DNA of 13,010 nt from Halanaerobiaceae bacterium (GCA_003557445.1 PWOK01000051.1:1-13010); one strand, 5' to 3'; counted from the stretch's first letter, positions 1-7,368 are shown. Translations and numbers: made by a program. Notes: generated by a model not told the origin, from the sequence alone.

Positions 1-266
1 AAACGCTGGCTTATAATTTATATGATGCTCAGAGAGGAATTTTTATTGGTCAACCTACTCGTGGTTGTTCTGGCGGTGGGCCAAGAGCATTTATTACTAA
101 TGGTGGATTTATATTTCGTTTTCCTACTCGTGGGGTAGATTTTTCAGCTTCTGGAATGGAGATGGAAGGAAAAGGGCTTCATCCTGATATATATATAGAA
201 CAATCTTTAAAGGAATATTATAAAGAAATAGATATTGTTTTAAAGAAGGCTCTTGAAAAAATATAA
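1..266 (+). CDS. S41-family (C-terminal processing/tail-specific type) peptidase, C-terminal fragment
   Basis: This is the 3' end of a gene that begins before the window; reading from base 3, about 87 residues remain before TAA at 264-266. The fragment matches the end of S41 serine peptidases. A GQPTRG segment corresponds to the usual GEPT-G strand, a Gly-rich stretch follows, and then comes the G-x-x-x-E-G-K-G-L-x-P-D-I element (here GMEMEGKGLHPDI) that closes the catalytic domain. A short helical tail ending KKALEKI follows. The catalytic Ser/Lys lie upstream and cannot be checked, so activity is not shown. S41 enzymes of this type degrade or process extracytoplasmic proteins or peptides. 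The downstream nitroreductase gene starts 23 bases later with no visible terminator between them, so the two are probably co-transcribed. I am fairly sure of the family but not of the subfamily. Confidence 0.8.
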   Translation, partial: TLAYNLYDAQRGIFIGQPTRGCSGGGPRAFITNGGFIFRFPTRGVDFSASGMEMEGKGLHPDIYIEQSLKEYYKEIDIVLKKALEKI

Positions 267-289
267 CAAAAAAATTAAGGGAGATTAAA

Positions 290-895
290 ATGGAATTTAT
301 TGAAGTTATAAAGAATAGACGTTCTGTTAGAAAGTTTAAGTCTGATCCAATTCCTTTGAATATTTTAAACAATATATTAAAGGCCGGGAGGTATGCTCCT
401 TCTGCAGGACATGCCGAAAATTATTATTTTGGAGTTATTAAAGATAAAGAAAAAAAACAAAAACTGGCTGAGGCTGCTGGAAGTCAGGATTGGATTACCA
501 CTGCTCCAGTAATTATTGCTTACTGTACTTATATTGGTTATGATCTGGCTCAGGTTTCAGAAGATAATTTTTCTCTGATTGTTAATCAGACCAGGTTTGG
601 TAAAAAGCTAATTAAGTATTTAAATGATTATCCTGATCGAAAAGCTGTTAATATTTTTTGGAATAATGCCAACCCTTTAATACCTGGACAACAAATTTTT
701 CTATCTGCAATTAATTATGGACTAAATGCTTGTTGGGTTGGTTATCTTGATGTGAAAAAAGCCAGTCAGATTTTAAATTTACCAGAAGATATAGTCTGTC
801 TGTATTTGATGCCATTAGGATATGCCGATCAAAAACCTGAGGATATTGAACGTAAACCTTTAAAGGAACTGGTGTTTTATGATAAATGGGAATGA
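290..895 (+). CDS. Nitroreductase-family FMN-dependent oxidoreductase
   Basis: A 201-residue protein of the nitroreductase fold, the usual length for a single-domain member. Family marks are the N-terminal RRSVRKF segment (residues 10-16), which contributes basic residues to FMN phosphate binding. APSAGHAENY follows at 36-45, the typical APSAxNxQ-like element with H/E variation. A G-L-x-A-C-W-V-G segment lies near residues 146-153, then LMPLGYADQKP, and finally a RKPLKELVFYD tail of the kind seen in many anaerobe members. These enzymes are cytoplasmic FMN homodimers that reduce nitro compounds, quinones or other acceptors with NAD(P)H; the physiological substrate cannot be told from sequence. 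No ferredoxin-type Cys cluster is present. The start is fixed by AGGGAG about 8 bases before ATG at 290. It probably shares a transcript with the S41 peptidase upstream. No convincing terminator follows, only an A/T-only palindrome near 908-926. Confidence 0.88.
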   Translation: MEFIEVIKNRRSVRKFKSDPIPLNILNNILKAGRYAPSAGHAENYYFGVIKDKEKKQKLAEAAGSQDWITTAPVIIAYCTYIGYDLAQVSEDNFSLIVNQTRFGKKLIKYLNDYPDRKAVNIFWNNANPLIPGQQIFLSAINYGLNACWVGYLDVKKASQILNLPEDIVCLYLMPLGYADQKPEDIERKPLKELVFYDKWE

Positions 896-934
896 GATCG
901 CTTGATGTTAAAAAAATATTTTTAAAAACAGATA

Positions 935-963
935 TTGCAATGTATGTATATATATAATATAAT
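935..963 (+). promoter_or_regulatory. Promoter of the toxin-antitoxin operon
   Basis: TTGCAA (935-940) and TATAAT (958-963) are separated by exactly 17 bases, a good sigma-A-type pair. The transcript would begin near 970, only a few bases before the Shine-Dalgarno sequence at 974-980. The spacer and flanks carry repeated TGTAT/TATAT units that could serve as an operator for the ribbon-helix-helix antitoxin, as these proteins usually repress their own operon. No clean inverted repeat is visible, so the operator is only a guess. Confidence 0.55.
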
Positions 964-987
964 GTATAATGACAGGGAGGGATGAAT

Positions 988-1251
988 ATGTCTAAAAAAA
1001 TGGAAAGATTACAATTTTATATTGCTCCTGAAGCAAATAAACAGCTTGATATTATCTCTAAAAAAATAGGGGTTTCAAAAGCTGAATTAGTTAGAGAAGG
1101 AGTAGATAAAGTTTTAAAAGAAAAATTACCATTAGAAGATGATCCGGCATATAAATTAATCGGGTTAATAAATGAAAAAAATATTGAAAATAAAGTAGCA
1201 GAAAATCATGATTATTATTTATATGGTAAAGGAAGATCTGATAATGAATGA
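988..1251 (+). CDS. Ribbon-helix-helix (CopG/Arc-type) antitoxin
   Basis: An 87-residue protein with a ribbon-helix-helix DNA-binding domain at its N-terminus. A short beta strand (MERLQFYI) is followed by helix A (PEANKQLDIISKKIG) and by helix B (SKAELVREGVDKVLK), the usual RHH pattern with the G-V-S turn. The C-terminal half is charged and ends with an ENHDYYLYG segment, like the NHD-YLYG tail common on antitoxins paired with PIN toxins, where the tail wraps the toxin. An ATG at 982 lies only one base after the AGGGAGG (974-980), so the in-frame ATG at 988, seven bases after it, is preferred. The antitoxin presumably dimerises, neutralises the PIN toxin and represses its own promoter. Its stop overlaps the toxin start by 8 bases, so translation is coupled. 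Confidence 0.85.
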   Translation: MSKKMERLQFYIAPEANKQLDIISKKIGVSKAELVREGVDKVLKEKLPLEDDPAYKLIGLINEKNIENKVAENHDYYLYGKGRSDNE

Positions 1252-1687
1252 ACTTATTAAGAACATTTTTCGAAAAAAAATATATATTGATACCAGTGCC
1301 TGGTTTTCTTTAATGCATCAGGAAAATAAAAATCATAATAATATTAGCTTTATTTATAATAGCCTCTTAAAAAATAATAATATTATTGTTACTTCTAATT
1401 TTGTTATTGGAGAAACATATACTTTGATGCGTGTGAAGTTAGAAAAAAGTTCAAATAAACCTTTTGATTTTTTAGATTTGATAAAAAAATCTACAAAAAT
1501 AAAAATTGTTTATATAAATAAAGAAATAGAAGAAAAAGCTATAGAGATATTAAAAAAATATACTAATCACAAATTCAGTTATGTTGATGCAACTTCGTTT
1601 GCTCTTATGAAAGATAGGAATATTGAATATGCTCTAACTCTGGATAAACATTATGCAACTGCTGGCTTTATGATAGTTAATTCATAA
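1244..1687 (+). CDS. PIN-domain ribonuclease toxin (VapC-like)
   Basis: A 147-residue PIN-domain protein. The four acidic metal-binding positions of the family are all present: D16 in IDTSAW, E57 in GETYTLM, D115 in SYVDATSFALM and D134 in TLDKHY. The C-terminal LDKHYATAGF also matches the usual end of the fold (LTxDxHFxxAGF). VapC-type proteins are Mg2+-dependent endoribonucleases that cut tRNA or rRNA when freed from their antitoxin; the target here is unknown. The start chosen is ATG 1244, with AAGGAAG about ten bases upstream and an 8-base overlap with the antitoxin stop; an in-frame ATG at 1208 has no ribosome binding site and would overlap more. Base composition is extreme (9 G+C in the 60 bases from 1321), well below the neighbours, which suggests horizontal acquisition. 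Confidence 0.88.
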   Translation: MNELIKNIFRKKIYIDTSAWFSLMHQENKNHNNISFIYNSLLKNNNIIVTSNFVIGETYTLMRVKLEKSSNKPFDFLDLIKKSTKIKIVYINKEIEEKAIEILKKYTNHKFSYVDATSFALMKDRNIEYALTLDKHYATAGFMIVNS

Positions 1688-1713
1688 AAATAATAAATAA
1701 ATATAAATCACAC

Positions 1714-1749
1714 ATCTGTAGTAATAAAAAAGTACTACAGATATTTTTA
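1714..1749 (+). terminator. Intrinsic terminator of the toxin-antitoxin operon
   Basis: A perfect 10-base inverted repeat, ATCTGTAGTA (1714-1723) with TACTACAGAT (1733-1742), closes a 9-base A-rich loop and is followed by ATTTTTATTT. It lies 26 bases after the toxin stop and separates the operon from the ABC exporter. Confidence 0.85.
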
Positions 1750-1860
1750 TTTAAAAAATTTTAGTTATTTTTTGTGATAGTTTTTTCATTCTTTTGGGTG
1801 ATGTATTTAAATCATATTCAGTTATAATAAAATTATAAAAATACTGAGGGAGGAATCAAA

Positions 1861-2781
1861 ATGTCAATAATTGAAATGAAAAATGTAACTAAATATTATG
1901 GGAAGGTCAGAGCTCTTCATCAATTAGATCTTGAACTTAAAAAGGGAGAAGTTCTGGGTTATATAGGACCTAATGGTGCCGGTAAAACTACTACAATTCG
2001 TATATTACTGGGTATGCTCCGGCAGGATGGTGGAGAGGCAAAATTGTTTGGTAAAGATGCCTGGGATGATGCTGTGGATATTCACAGGAATCTTGCTTAT
2101 GTGCCCGGAGATGTTCACCTATGGCCCAATCTTACCGGAGGAGAAGTAATTGATCTTTTCAGTAAATTACGGGGTGGACTTAATCCTGACCGAAGATCAG
2201 AACTACTGGATCGATTTAATCTTGATCCTACAAAAAAATGTAGTACATATTCAAAAGGTAATCGACAGAAAGTTGGTCTGGTGGCTGCTTTTGCATCAGA
2301 TGTTGACCTTTACATATTAGATGAACCTACATCAGGCCTGGATCCTTTAATGGTAACCGTTTTTCAGGATTGTGTTACTGAGGTTAAAGAAAAGGGTAAA
2401 ACAGTTTTGATGTCCAGTCATATTCTGGCTGATGTAGAAAAATTATGTGATAGGGTAAGTATTATTAGACAGGGTGAAATAGTTGAATCAGGAACTCTGG
2501 ATCAATTAAGACATTTAACAAGGACCACAATATCAGTTGAGACTGATAAATCATTAGAGGGTCTGGAAAATATTGAAGGAGTCCATGATTTAAAGCTTGA
2601 GGATAAAAAAGCAGAATTTCAAATAGAAAGTGATCAAATAAATAAGGTAATGGAATATCTGGCTAAATATAATATAAAGTCACTTACAAGTGCACCTCCT
2701 ACACTTGAAGATCTATTTATGCGCCATTATAGTGAAGATCTGGAACAATTGAATAATGGAAAGAAGGGGAGTGATTCTTAA
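1861..2781 (+). CDS. ABC transporter ATP-binding protein (exporter type)
   Basis: A 306-residue ATPase that would power the permease encoded directly downstream. Visible motifs are Walker A GPNGAGKTT (36-44), signature SKGNRQ (131-136) within YSKGNRQKV, Walker B and D-loop YILDEPTSGLD (151-161), and the switch histidine H187 in SSHILADVEKLCDRV. At the Q-loop the expected Gln is replaced: the segment reads YVPGDV with Gly at 83, a variant I associate with drug/antibiotic-resistance-type ABC-2 exporters. Residues from about 215 onward form a C-terminal extension of the kind found on many ABC-2 ATPases. AGGGAGG precedes ATG 1861. The stop overlaps the permease start (TAATG at 2779-2783), so the two are coupled. 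A TATAAT at 1823-1828 could be the -10 box, but no good -35 is visible. The substrate is unknown; lipid, peptide or drug export are all possible. Confidence 0.93.
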   Translation: MSIIEMKNVTKYYGKVRALHQLDLELKKGEVLGYIGPNGAGKTTTIRILLGMLRQDGGEAKLFGKDAWDDAVDIHRNLAYVPGDVHLWPNLTGGEVIDLFSKLRGGLNPDRRSELLDRFNLDPTKKCSTYSKGNRQKVGLVAAFASDVDLYILDEPTSGLDPLMVTVFQDCVTEVKEKGKTVLMSSHILADVEKLCDRVSIIRQGEIVESGTLDQLRHLTRTTISVETDKSLEGLENIEGVHDLKLEDKKAEFQIESDQINKVMEYLAKYNIKSLTSAPPTLEDLFMRHYSEDLEQLNNGKKGSDS

Positions 2782-4379
2782 TGAAAAAAGAATACTTTAA
2801 GGGTACTTTATCTTTAATTAAACTTGCTCTTCGAAGAGATAGAATTAAATTACCGGCCTGGTTAGCAGGTTTAACTTTAACAACCGGCCTGGTTACTGCA
2901 ACTTATTCTGCTATACCGGATCAGGAGATGAAAGAAACTGTTATTATGGCCTCTGAAAATGCTGTTGTAAGGATGCTTGTTTCTCCAGTTTCAGGTTACA
3001 GTCTGGGAGAATTTACAATATTCAGGATGTCTATAATCTTTGCTATTCTATTTGCTTTAATGAGTTTACAGATAGTAATTCGTCATACAAGGGAAAATGA
3101 AGAAACAGGTTGTTATGAAATGTTAAGATCAACTGTAGTAGGCCGTTATTCTGCTTTAACTGCAGCTTTGATTGTGGCTGCCGGAGCCAATATAGTATTG
3201 AATTTTTTAATGGCCCTTGCTTTTATTGTAAATGGTTTACCTGTAGCAGGTTCTCTGGCAGCTGGTGCTTCTTTTGCTTTTATAGGTATCGCAAGTGCAG
3301 GTGTTGCAGCAGTAACCTCTCAGGTGGCTGAAAGTGCCAGAGGTGCCAGTGGAATAGCCTGGGGATTTTTAGGTTTTGCTTTTTTAATGACTGCTATAGG
3401 AAATATGATTGGTGAAGTTAATGAAGGTGGACTGGGATTTACCAGTGAGTGGCCAGTCTGGTTATCTCCTTTTGGATGGGCTCAACAGATATATCCCTTT
3501 AATCAAAATAACTGGTGGATATTAATTCTTTTTGCCGGTTTATTTGTTTTATTAGCAGGATGTGCTTTTATCCTTGTAAACCATCGTGATGTTGGTAAGG
3601 GTTTGTTACCTACTTCTCAGGGTCCTGCAGAAGCACCAAAAAGTTTACTCAGTCCACTTGGACTGGCCTGGAGGCTTCAGAAAGGTCTATTACTGGGTTG
3701 GGCTATTCCTGTACTAATATTTGGAGTTATTATGGGGGCAATTGGTGATGATTATGGTGAAATCCTGGCAGATGTAGAAATGGCAGAACAGTTTTTTAGA
3801 TCAACAGAGTTTCTCATATATTCATTTATTGGTATTTTCGCCGGTGTCATTGCAATATATACAGTTCAGTCATTACTGAAAATGAGAACAGAAGAAGCCA
3901 ATGGAACACTGGAAGGAGTAATGGCTACAGCGGTTAGTAAACCAAAATGGATGCTGAGTCATATTATTTGTAGTATGGCCGGGACAACAGCTTTATTGTT
4001 ACTTTTAGGTTTAAGTATGGCTCTGGGAGCAGGTTCATCTTTAAGTGAAATTGGTGATATACTTAAAATTACCCTGGCTCAATTACCGGCAATTTTAGTT
4101 ATTGCTGGATTGGTAATAACTTTATTTGGGATTATTCCCAAAATGGTTAAAACTTTATCCTGGATAACTGTATTAATAGGATTGGTTGCAGGTCCTTATT
4201 TTGCACCATTATTTGATTTATCTGAAAGAGTGCAAAATATTTCACCTTACACTCATTTACCTTTTATGCCTGAAGAAATAACTACAACTCCACTTGTAGT
4301 TTTAATGGTTATTGCTGTTGGTTTAACAATAATTGGTCTGGTATCTTTTAACAAAAGAAATCTATATTTAAAAACATAA
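2781..4379 (+). CDS. ABC-2-type exporter permease, large duplicated form
   Basis: A 532-residue polytopic membrane protein with about twelve hydrophobic segments, twice the size of an ordinary ABC-2 permease. It appears to be two fused copies: each half has a similar cytoplasmic element after a pair of helices, HTRENEETGCYE near residues 102-113 and KMRTEEANGTLE near 367-378, both with the R-x-x-E-E/N-x-x-G-x-x-E pattern. This architecture resembles the tetronasin-resistance-type exporters, which have one ATPase and one double-length permease. GGGGAG lies 9 bases before the ATG, which overlaps the stop of the ATPase gene. G+C is visibly higher than in the flanking genes (33 of 60 in 3301-3360), mainly because of Ala/Gly-rich helices. 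The exported substrate cannot be deduced. Confidence 0.88.
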   Translation: MKKEYFKGTLSLIKLALRRDRIKLPAWLAGLTLTTGLVTATYSAIPDQEMKETVIMASENAVVRMLVSPVSGYSLGEFTIFRMSIIFAILFALMSLQIVIRHTRENEETGCYEMLRSTVVGRYSALTAALIVAAGANIVLNFLMALAFIVNGLPVAGSLAAGASFAFIGIASAGVAAVTSQVAESARGASGIAWGFLGFAFLMTAIGNMIGEVNEGGLGFTSEWPVWLSPFGWAQQIYPFNQNNWWILILFAGLFVLLAGCAFILVNHRDVGKGLLPTSQGPAEAPKSLLSPLGLAWRLQKGLLLGWAIPVLIFGVIMGAIGDDYGEILADVEMAEQFFRSTEFLIYSFIGIFAGVIAIYTVQSLLKMRTEEANGTLEGVMATAVSKPKWMLSHIICSMAGTTALLLLLGLSMALGAGSSLSEIGDILKITLAQLPAILVIAGLVITLFGIIPKMVKTLSWITVLIGLVAGPYFAPLFDLSERVQNISPYTHLPFMPEEITTTPLVVLMVIAVGLTIIGLVSFNKRNLYLKT

Positions 4380-4392
4380 AAAACTAGTAAAT

Positions 4393-4417
4393 AGGGGAGG
4401 ATATTTATTCCTCCTCT
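4393..4417. other. Hairpin after the ABC exporter operon
   Basis: AGGGGAGGA (4393-4401) pairs with TCCTCCTCT (4409-4417) with one G-U pair and a 7-base loop. There is no T-run after it on the + strand (AAAGATAATGG follows), so it is not a classic rho-independent terminator for the exporter operon, although its position 13 bases after the stop fits a 3' transcript-end role. Read on the - strand it is followed by a weak T-rich stretch, but no - strand gene is present. Confidence 0.5.
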
Positions 4418-4474
4418 AAAGATAATGGTAAATATATTTAACAATAATTACCTCTATCCAGGTATAATACTCTA

Positions 4475-4483
4475 TGTTATAAT
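4475..4483 (+). promoter_or_regulatory. Extended -10 promoter of the secreted-protein gene
   Basis: TGTTATAAT gives a perfect -10 box (4478-4483) with the TGn extension. The -35 position (about 4455-4460, TATCCA) is poor, which extended -10 promoters tolerate. A second TATAAT at 4463-4468 has TTAACA 19 bases upstream and could act as an alternative. The 5' leader would be about 50 bases. Confidence 0.5.
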
Positions 4484-4539
4484 ATTTTTAATTTATTATA
4501 ATATAATAAAATTATATATTTTGAGAGGAGAAGATATTT

Positions 4540-5631
4540 GTGAAAAAGTTTTTAATAATTATTTTTGCTGGTATATTTGTTTTTCTAAACTCATTTAATT
4601 TTTCTGCTGCAGAAATTTCTAATCCTGATGATGAGGATATTATGATTTATCCTGAAACAAATAATATAATATTGCTGGATAAAGAAGATACAGTTTTTAC
4701 AACGAAAAAAAATGAAATTATTTTTAAAGAAACTCAACAGGAAATATTAATAAATGATTATTATCCTTCAGAACCAATTATTTCACCGGATAAAACTCGT
4801 ATGATTTATATTTCACCTTTTGAGTGGGAAAAAGTAGGAGAATTATATATGTTTGATACTGTAACCAAAAGTAATGAGATTGTTTTTGGTAAAAAAGATA
4901 TGCCTGAACAAAATACTGTTAAAAGAATTTATTGGGTAAATAATCGTTATATTATGTTGATTGCTGGTTATGCTCTTGGTACTGTATCCAGGGGTGGAGA
5001 TGTATATATTTTAGATACTTTAACCGGTGATTCAGTTTTATTTTATGAAGCTAAAAGTAAAAACAGGCAGGAAGTTAAAGAAATAATATTTGAAAAAGAT
5101 AATCTTATTTTTAAAATCGTTGAATTTGATGAAGAATATATGGATTATGAGGTAATTAAGAAAAAGTTTGATAAACAGAAAGTTTTAAAAGAAGCTGAAA
5201 ATATTTTTGAAAATAAAATGAATGAAGTAATAGACCAACAAATACAACTTAATTTATTATATAAAGGATTGGCTCCCAGAAGTCCCAAAGAAGTTGTTAA
5301 TACCTGGATAAGGGGTGTGAGCTATAGAAATGCAACTCTGCAATATGCAGTATTATCACCGGAATTAAAAAACAGGACAAAAGATTTATTCAGTGAAATG
5401 GAATGGGTTACTGAAATATCAAATTATTTCTGGATAGATAATTATAATATAAATAAAAAAGAAGAAATTAAAGATGGAATGTATGAATATCAGATTGTAC
5501 TGAATTTAAAAAATATTTATGAAGATACTTTTGATATTAATGTTGATTTAATAATAGAAAAATTTGATAATAACTGGTTTGTTTCCAGTTTAAATTCAGA
5601 TAGTGATAAATCATATCTTAATATACAATAA
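4540..5631 (+). CDS. Secreted protein, probable DUF4652-like and NTF2-like domains, function unknown
   Basis: A 363-residue protein with a clear N-terminal signal peptide: KK, then a hydrophobic core at residues 4-16, then SAA before a likely cut after residue 24. No lipobox Cys follows, so it is probably released or held at the cell surface. Residues about 75-215 show beta-strand repeats that look like part of a propeller (SPDKTRMIYISPFEWEKVGE, then LYMFDTVT and VYILDTLTGD). The pattern resembles my memory of DUF4652, but I could not check this. Residues about 247-355 (SPKEVVNTWIRGVSYRNA... to NNWFVSSL) look like an NTF2-like fold of the kind found at the C-terminus of Firmicute surface proteins. 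The start is GTG at 4540, with GAGAGGAG 9 bases upstream and the signal peptide beginning at once. It is a single-gene unit with its own promoter and terminator. Function is not known. Confidence 0.75.
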   Translation: MKKFLIIIFAGIFVFLNSFNFSAAEISNPDDEDIMIYPETNNIILLDKEDTVFTTKKNEIIFKETQQEILINDYYPSEPIISPDKTRMIYISPFEWEKVGELYMFDTVTKSNEIVFGKKDMPEQNTVKRIYWVNNRYIMLIAGYALGTVSRGGDVYILDTLTGDSVLFYEAKSKNRQEVKEIIFEKDNLIFKIVEFDEEYMDYEVIKKKFDKQKVLKEAENIFENKMNEVIDQQIQLNLLYKGLAPRSPKEVVNTWIRGVSYRNATLQYAVLSPELKNRTKDLFSEMEWVTEISNYFWIDNYNINKKEEIKDGMYEYQIVLNLKNIYEDTFDINVDLIIEKFDNNWFVSSLNSDSDKSYLNIQ

Positions 5632-5639
5632 TTTTATAT

Positions 5640-5685
5640 ACCTCTGTTTATTATCCATCAATAATGAACAGGGGTTTTTTTATTT
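5640..5685 (+). terminator. Strong intrinsic terminator after the secreted-protein gene
   Basis: A 15-base-pair hairpin: bases 5640-5654 pair with 5661-5675 (ending ACAGGGGT) around a 6-base loop, CCATCA, using two G-U pairs. It is followed at once by TTTTTT and further T-rich sequence. This is among the clearest terminators in the window and isolates the NfeD/SPFH operon from the gene upstream. Confidence 0.9.
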
Positions 5686-5747
5686 TATAACATTTTATTT
5701 TAAAAATATAAAAAATCTCTTAAAACCTTTTATTAAATGATCATTTT

Positions 5748-5756
5748 TGATATAAT
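5748..5756 (+). promoter_or_regulatory. Extended -10 promoter of the NfeD/SPFH operon
   Basis: TGATATAAT gives a perfect -10 box (5751-5756) with a TGn extension. The -35 region near 5728-5733 is only T-rich. The leader would be about 80 bases of AT-rich DNA with no clear structure before the ribosome binding site at 5832-5837. Confidence 0.5.
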
Positions 5757-5844
5757 AATTTATATGTAAATTTACTGTAATTATATTATTTAATGTACAT
5801 AAATATTGATTAAAGTAAATATTTATTTTTCAGGAGGAAAACTT

Positions 5845-6273
5845 ATGTCACCATGGATGATCTGGGTAATTATAGGGATTATATTATTAATTCTAGAAGC
5901 TTTAACTCCAGAATTTATTATAGGTAGTTTTGCCCTGGGTTGTTTTGTGACTGCAATTGTTTCTGTTTTTACTGGTAGTCTGGAAATTCAGCTTATTGTT
6001 TTTGCCATTGTTACTGCTTTTACACTCTGGAAGATAAGACCTTTTTTCCTTAATTTTCTGGACAGTAAAGAAGTTACCAATGTGGATTTATTAAAAGGTA
6101 GAAAGGGAAAAGTTTTAAAAAAGGTAGGCCCAGATCATGAAAAAGGAAGAGTTTTGGTAGGAGGAGAAGACTGGATGGCTGTTTCGGAAGACGGAACGGA
6201 AATAAAGACAGGTGAAATGATTGAAGTTTTAAGGGTTGATGGTTCAAAGTTAATAATTAAGAGTTTAAAATAA
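5845..6273 (+). CDS. NfeD-family membrane protein
   Basis: A 142-residue short-form NfeD protein. Hydrophobic segments cover about residues 4-22, 26-44 and 47-65 (starting MSPWMIWVIIGIILLILE, with the Glu-Ala-Leu-Thr-Pro-Glu turn typical of the family). A soluble C-terminal OB-fold follows from about residue 80: LLKGRKGKVLKKVGP, GRVLVGGEDWMAVSEDG and GEMIEVLRVDG are the usual strands. NfeD proteins pair with SPFH/stomatin-like proteins at the membrane, and the next gene, 15 bases downstream, encodes such a partner. ATG 5845 is preferred because AGGAGG (5832-5837) sits 7 bases before it; a longer in-frame reading from TTG 5806 has no ribosome binding site. The short form lacks the ClpP-like protease domain of long NfeD proteins, so it is probably a scaffold or partner and not an enzyme. 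Confidence 0.9.
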   Translation: MSPWMIWVIIGIILLILEALTPEFIIGSFALGCFVTAIVSVFTGSLEIQLIVFAIVTAFTLWKIRPFFLNFLDSKEVTNVDLLKGRKGKVLKKVGPDHEKGRVLVGGEDWMAVSEDGTEIKTGEMIEVLRVDGSKLIIKSLK

Positions 6274-6288
6274 AAGGGAGGTTTTAAA

Positions 6289-7281
6289 TTGACACCATTA
6301 CTGATAATAGTAATATTAATTGCTCTTTTTGTTATTATTTTTGCATTTAAAGGTGTTGTTATAATTAATCAGGCTGAAGCTATGGTTATTGAAAGACTGG
6401 GAAGGTTTAACCGTATTCTTGAACCGGGAATTAATATTATCTGGCCTTTGATTGAGAAGACTCAGGAAATTGAATGGGAATTTGTTACTGAGGATTCAAC
6501 TGGTGAAATGATTAGTAAGCGTAAATCCATTAAGAGAATAGATTTAAGGGAAACTGTATATGATTTCCCCAAACAAAATGTTATTACTGAAGACAATGTA
6601 GCCATACAAATTGATGCCATGCTTTATTTTCAAATTACAGATCCTAAAAGGGCTGTATATGAGATTAGTAATTTACCGGAAGCAATTAAAAAATTAACCC
6701 AGACAACTTTAAGAAATGTTATTGGTGAACTGGAACTTGATAAAACCCTGACCTCAAGGGATGATATTAATACAACTTTAAAAAGTATTCTTGATGAAGC
6801 TACAGATAAATGGGGGGTAAAGGTTAACCGGGTTGAATTAAAAGATATTATCCCTCCTGAAGATATTAAAGAAGCCATGGAAAAACAGATGAGGGCTGAA
6901 AGAGACAGAAGAGCCGCAATTTTAACTGCTGAAGGCCAGAAAAGATCGGAAATTTTGAAGGCTGAAGGAAATAAAGAAGGGGCAATTAATCGAGCTGAAG
7001 GTGCAAAAAGGGCTAAAATACTGGAAGCAGAAGCAGAACAGGAAGCAAGAATGAAAATTGCTGAAGGTGAAGCCATAGCCATCAAAAAAATTGCTGCTGC
7101 CTTAAAAAAAGAAGGGGGAGACCCTACACAGTATTTAATAGCCTTAAAGTATATTGAGACATTTAAAGATATTGCTGAGAAAAAAAGTGATAAAGTTATA
7201 TATCTCCCTTATGAAATTAGTGGTGTTATGGGTTCTATTGGTGGTATTAAAGAAATGTTCAAAGATACTTTAGATAAATGA
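6289..7281 (+). CDS. SPFH/band 7 (stomatin/paraslipin-like) membrane protein
   Basis: A 330-residue protein with an N-terminal membrane segment (about residues 3-24) and a band 7/SPFH domain (about 25-200). The domain is marked by INQAEAMVIERLGRFNRIL, PGINIIWPLIE, PKQNVITEDNV, QTTLRNVIGELELD and WGVKVNRVELKDI. An Ala/Glu-rich coiled coil (about 200-270) follows, with repeated A-E-G units (ILTAEGQKR, ILKAEGNKE, INRAEGAKR). These are hallmarks of the stomatin/QmcA group. Such proteins form large membrane-bound rings that organise membrane microdomains or control proteases. An extra charged segment (about residues 66-82, around EDSTGEMISKRKSIKRI) lies between the first strands of the domain and looks longer than usual. 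The start is TTG at 6289, seven bases after AGGGAGG (6275-6281). It is co-transcribed with the NfeD gene. Confidence 0.92.
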   Translation: MTPLLIIVILIALFVIIFAFKGVVIINQAEAMVIERLGRFNRILEPGINIIWPLIEKTQEIEWEFVTEDSTGEMISKRKSIKRIDLRETVYDFPKQNVITEDNVAIQIDAMLYFQITDPKRAVYEISNLPEAIKKLTQTTLRNVIGELELDKTLTSRDDINTTLKSILDEATDKWGVKVNRVELKDIIPPEDIKEAMEKQMRAERDRRAAILTAEGQKRSEILKAEGNKEGAINRAEGAKRAKILEAEAEQEARMKIAEGEAIAIKKIAAALKKEGGDPTQYLIALKYIETFKDIAEKKSDKVIYLPYEISGVMGSIGGIKEMFKDTLDK

Positions 7282-7293
7282 TAATTTATTTAA

Positions 7294-7335
7294 AAAGATG
7301 CTCTAAGTGAAGATTCCTTAAAGCATCTTTTATTG
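7294..7335 (+). terminator. Terminator after the SPFH gene
   Basis: AAAGATGCTCTAAG (7294-7307) pairs with CTTAAAGCATCTTT (7317-7330), with one mismatch, around a 9-base loop and is followed by TATTGTTT. The T-run is short, so some read-through into the next gene, which has no obvious promoter of its own, is likely. Confidence 0.65.
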
Positions 7336-7368
7336 TTTAATTATAATTATAATACAGGAGGAGAAATA

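Noticed and set aside
908..926. A/T-only near-palindrome after the nitroreductase gene
   Set aside because: Made only of A and T, with no G-C pairs to hold a hairpin. Such sequences arise by chance in DNA this AT-rich, so it is not called a terminator.
1208..1243. An upstream ATG that would lengthen the PIN toxin
   Set aside because: It has no Shine-Dalgarno sequence and a 44-base overlap with the antitoxin; ATG 1244 has AAGGAAG upstream and starts right before the PIN fold.
5806..5844. An upstream TTG that would lengthen the NfeD protein by 13 residues
   Set aside because: The AGGAGG at 5832-5837 lies inside that extension and is ideally placed for ATG 5845.
6630..7085. A 151-codon open frame on the - strand, Ala/Ser-rich
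   Set aside because: It is the antisense shadow of the Ala/Glu-rich coiled coil of the SPFH gene. It has no ribosome binding site and no family resemblance, and the + strand gene is certain.
7333..7368. An upstream TTG that would lengthen the small membrane protein by 12 residues
   Set aside because: It falls at the end of the preceding terminator, and AGGAGG at 7356-7361 serves ATG 7369.
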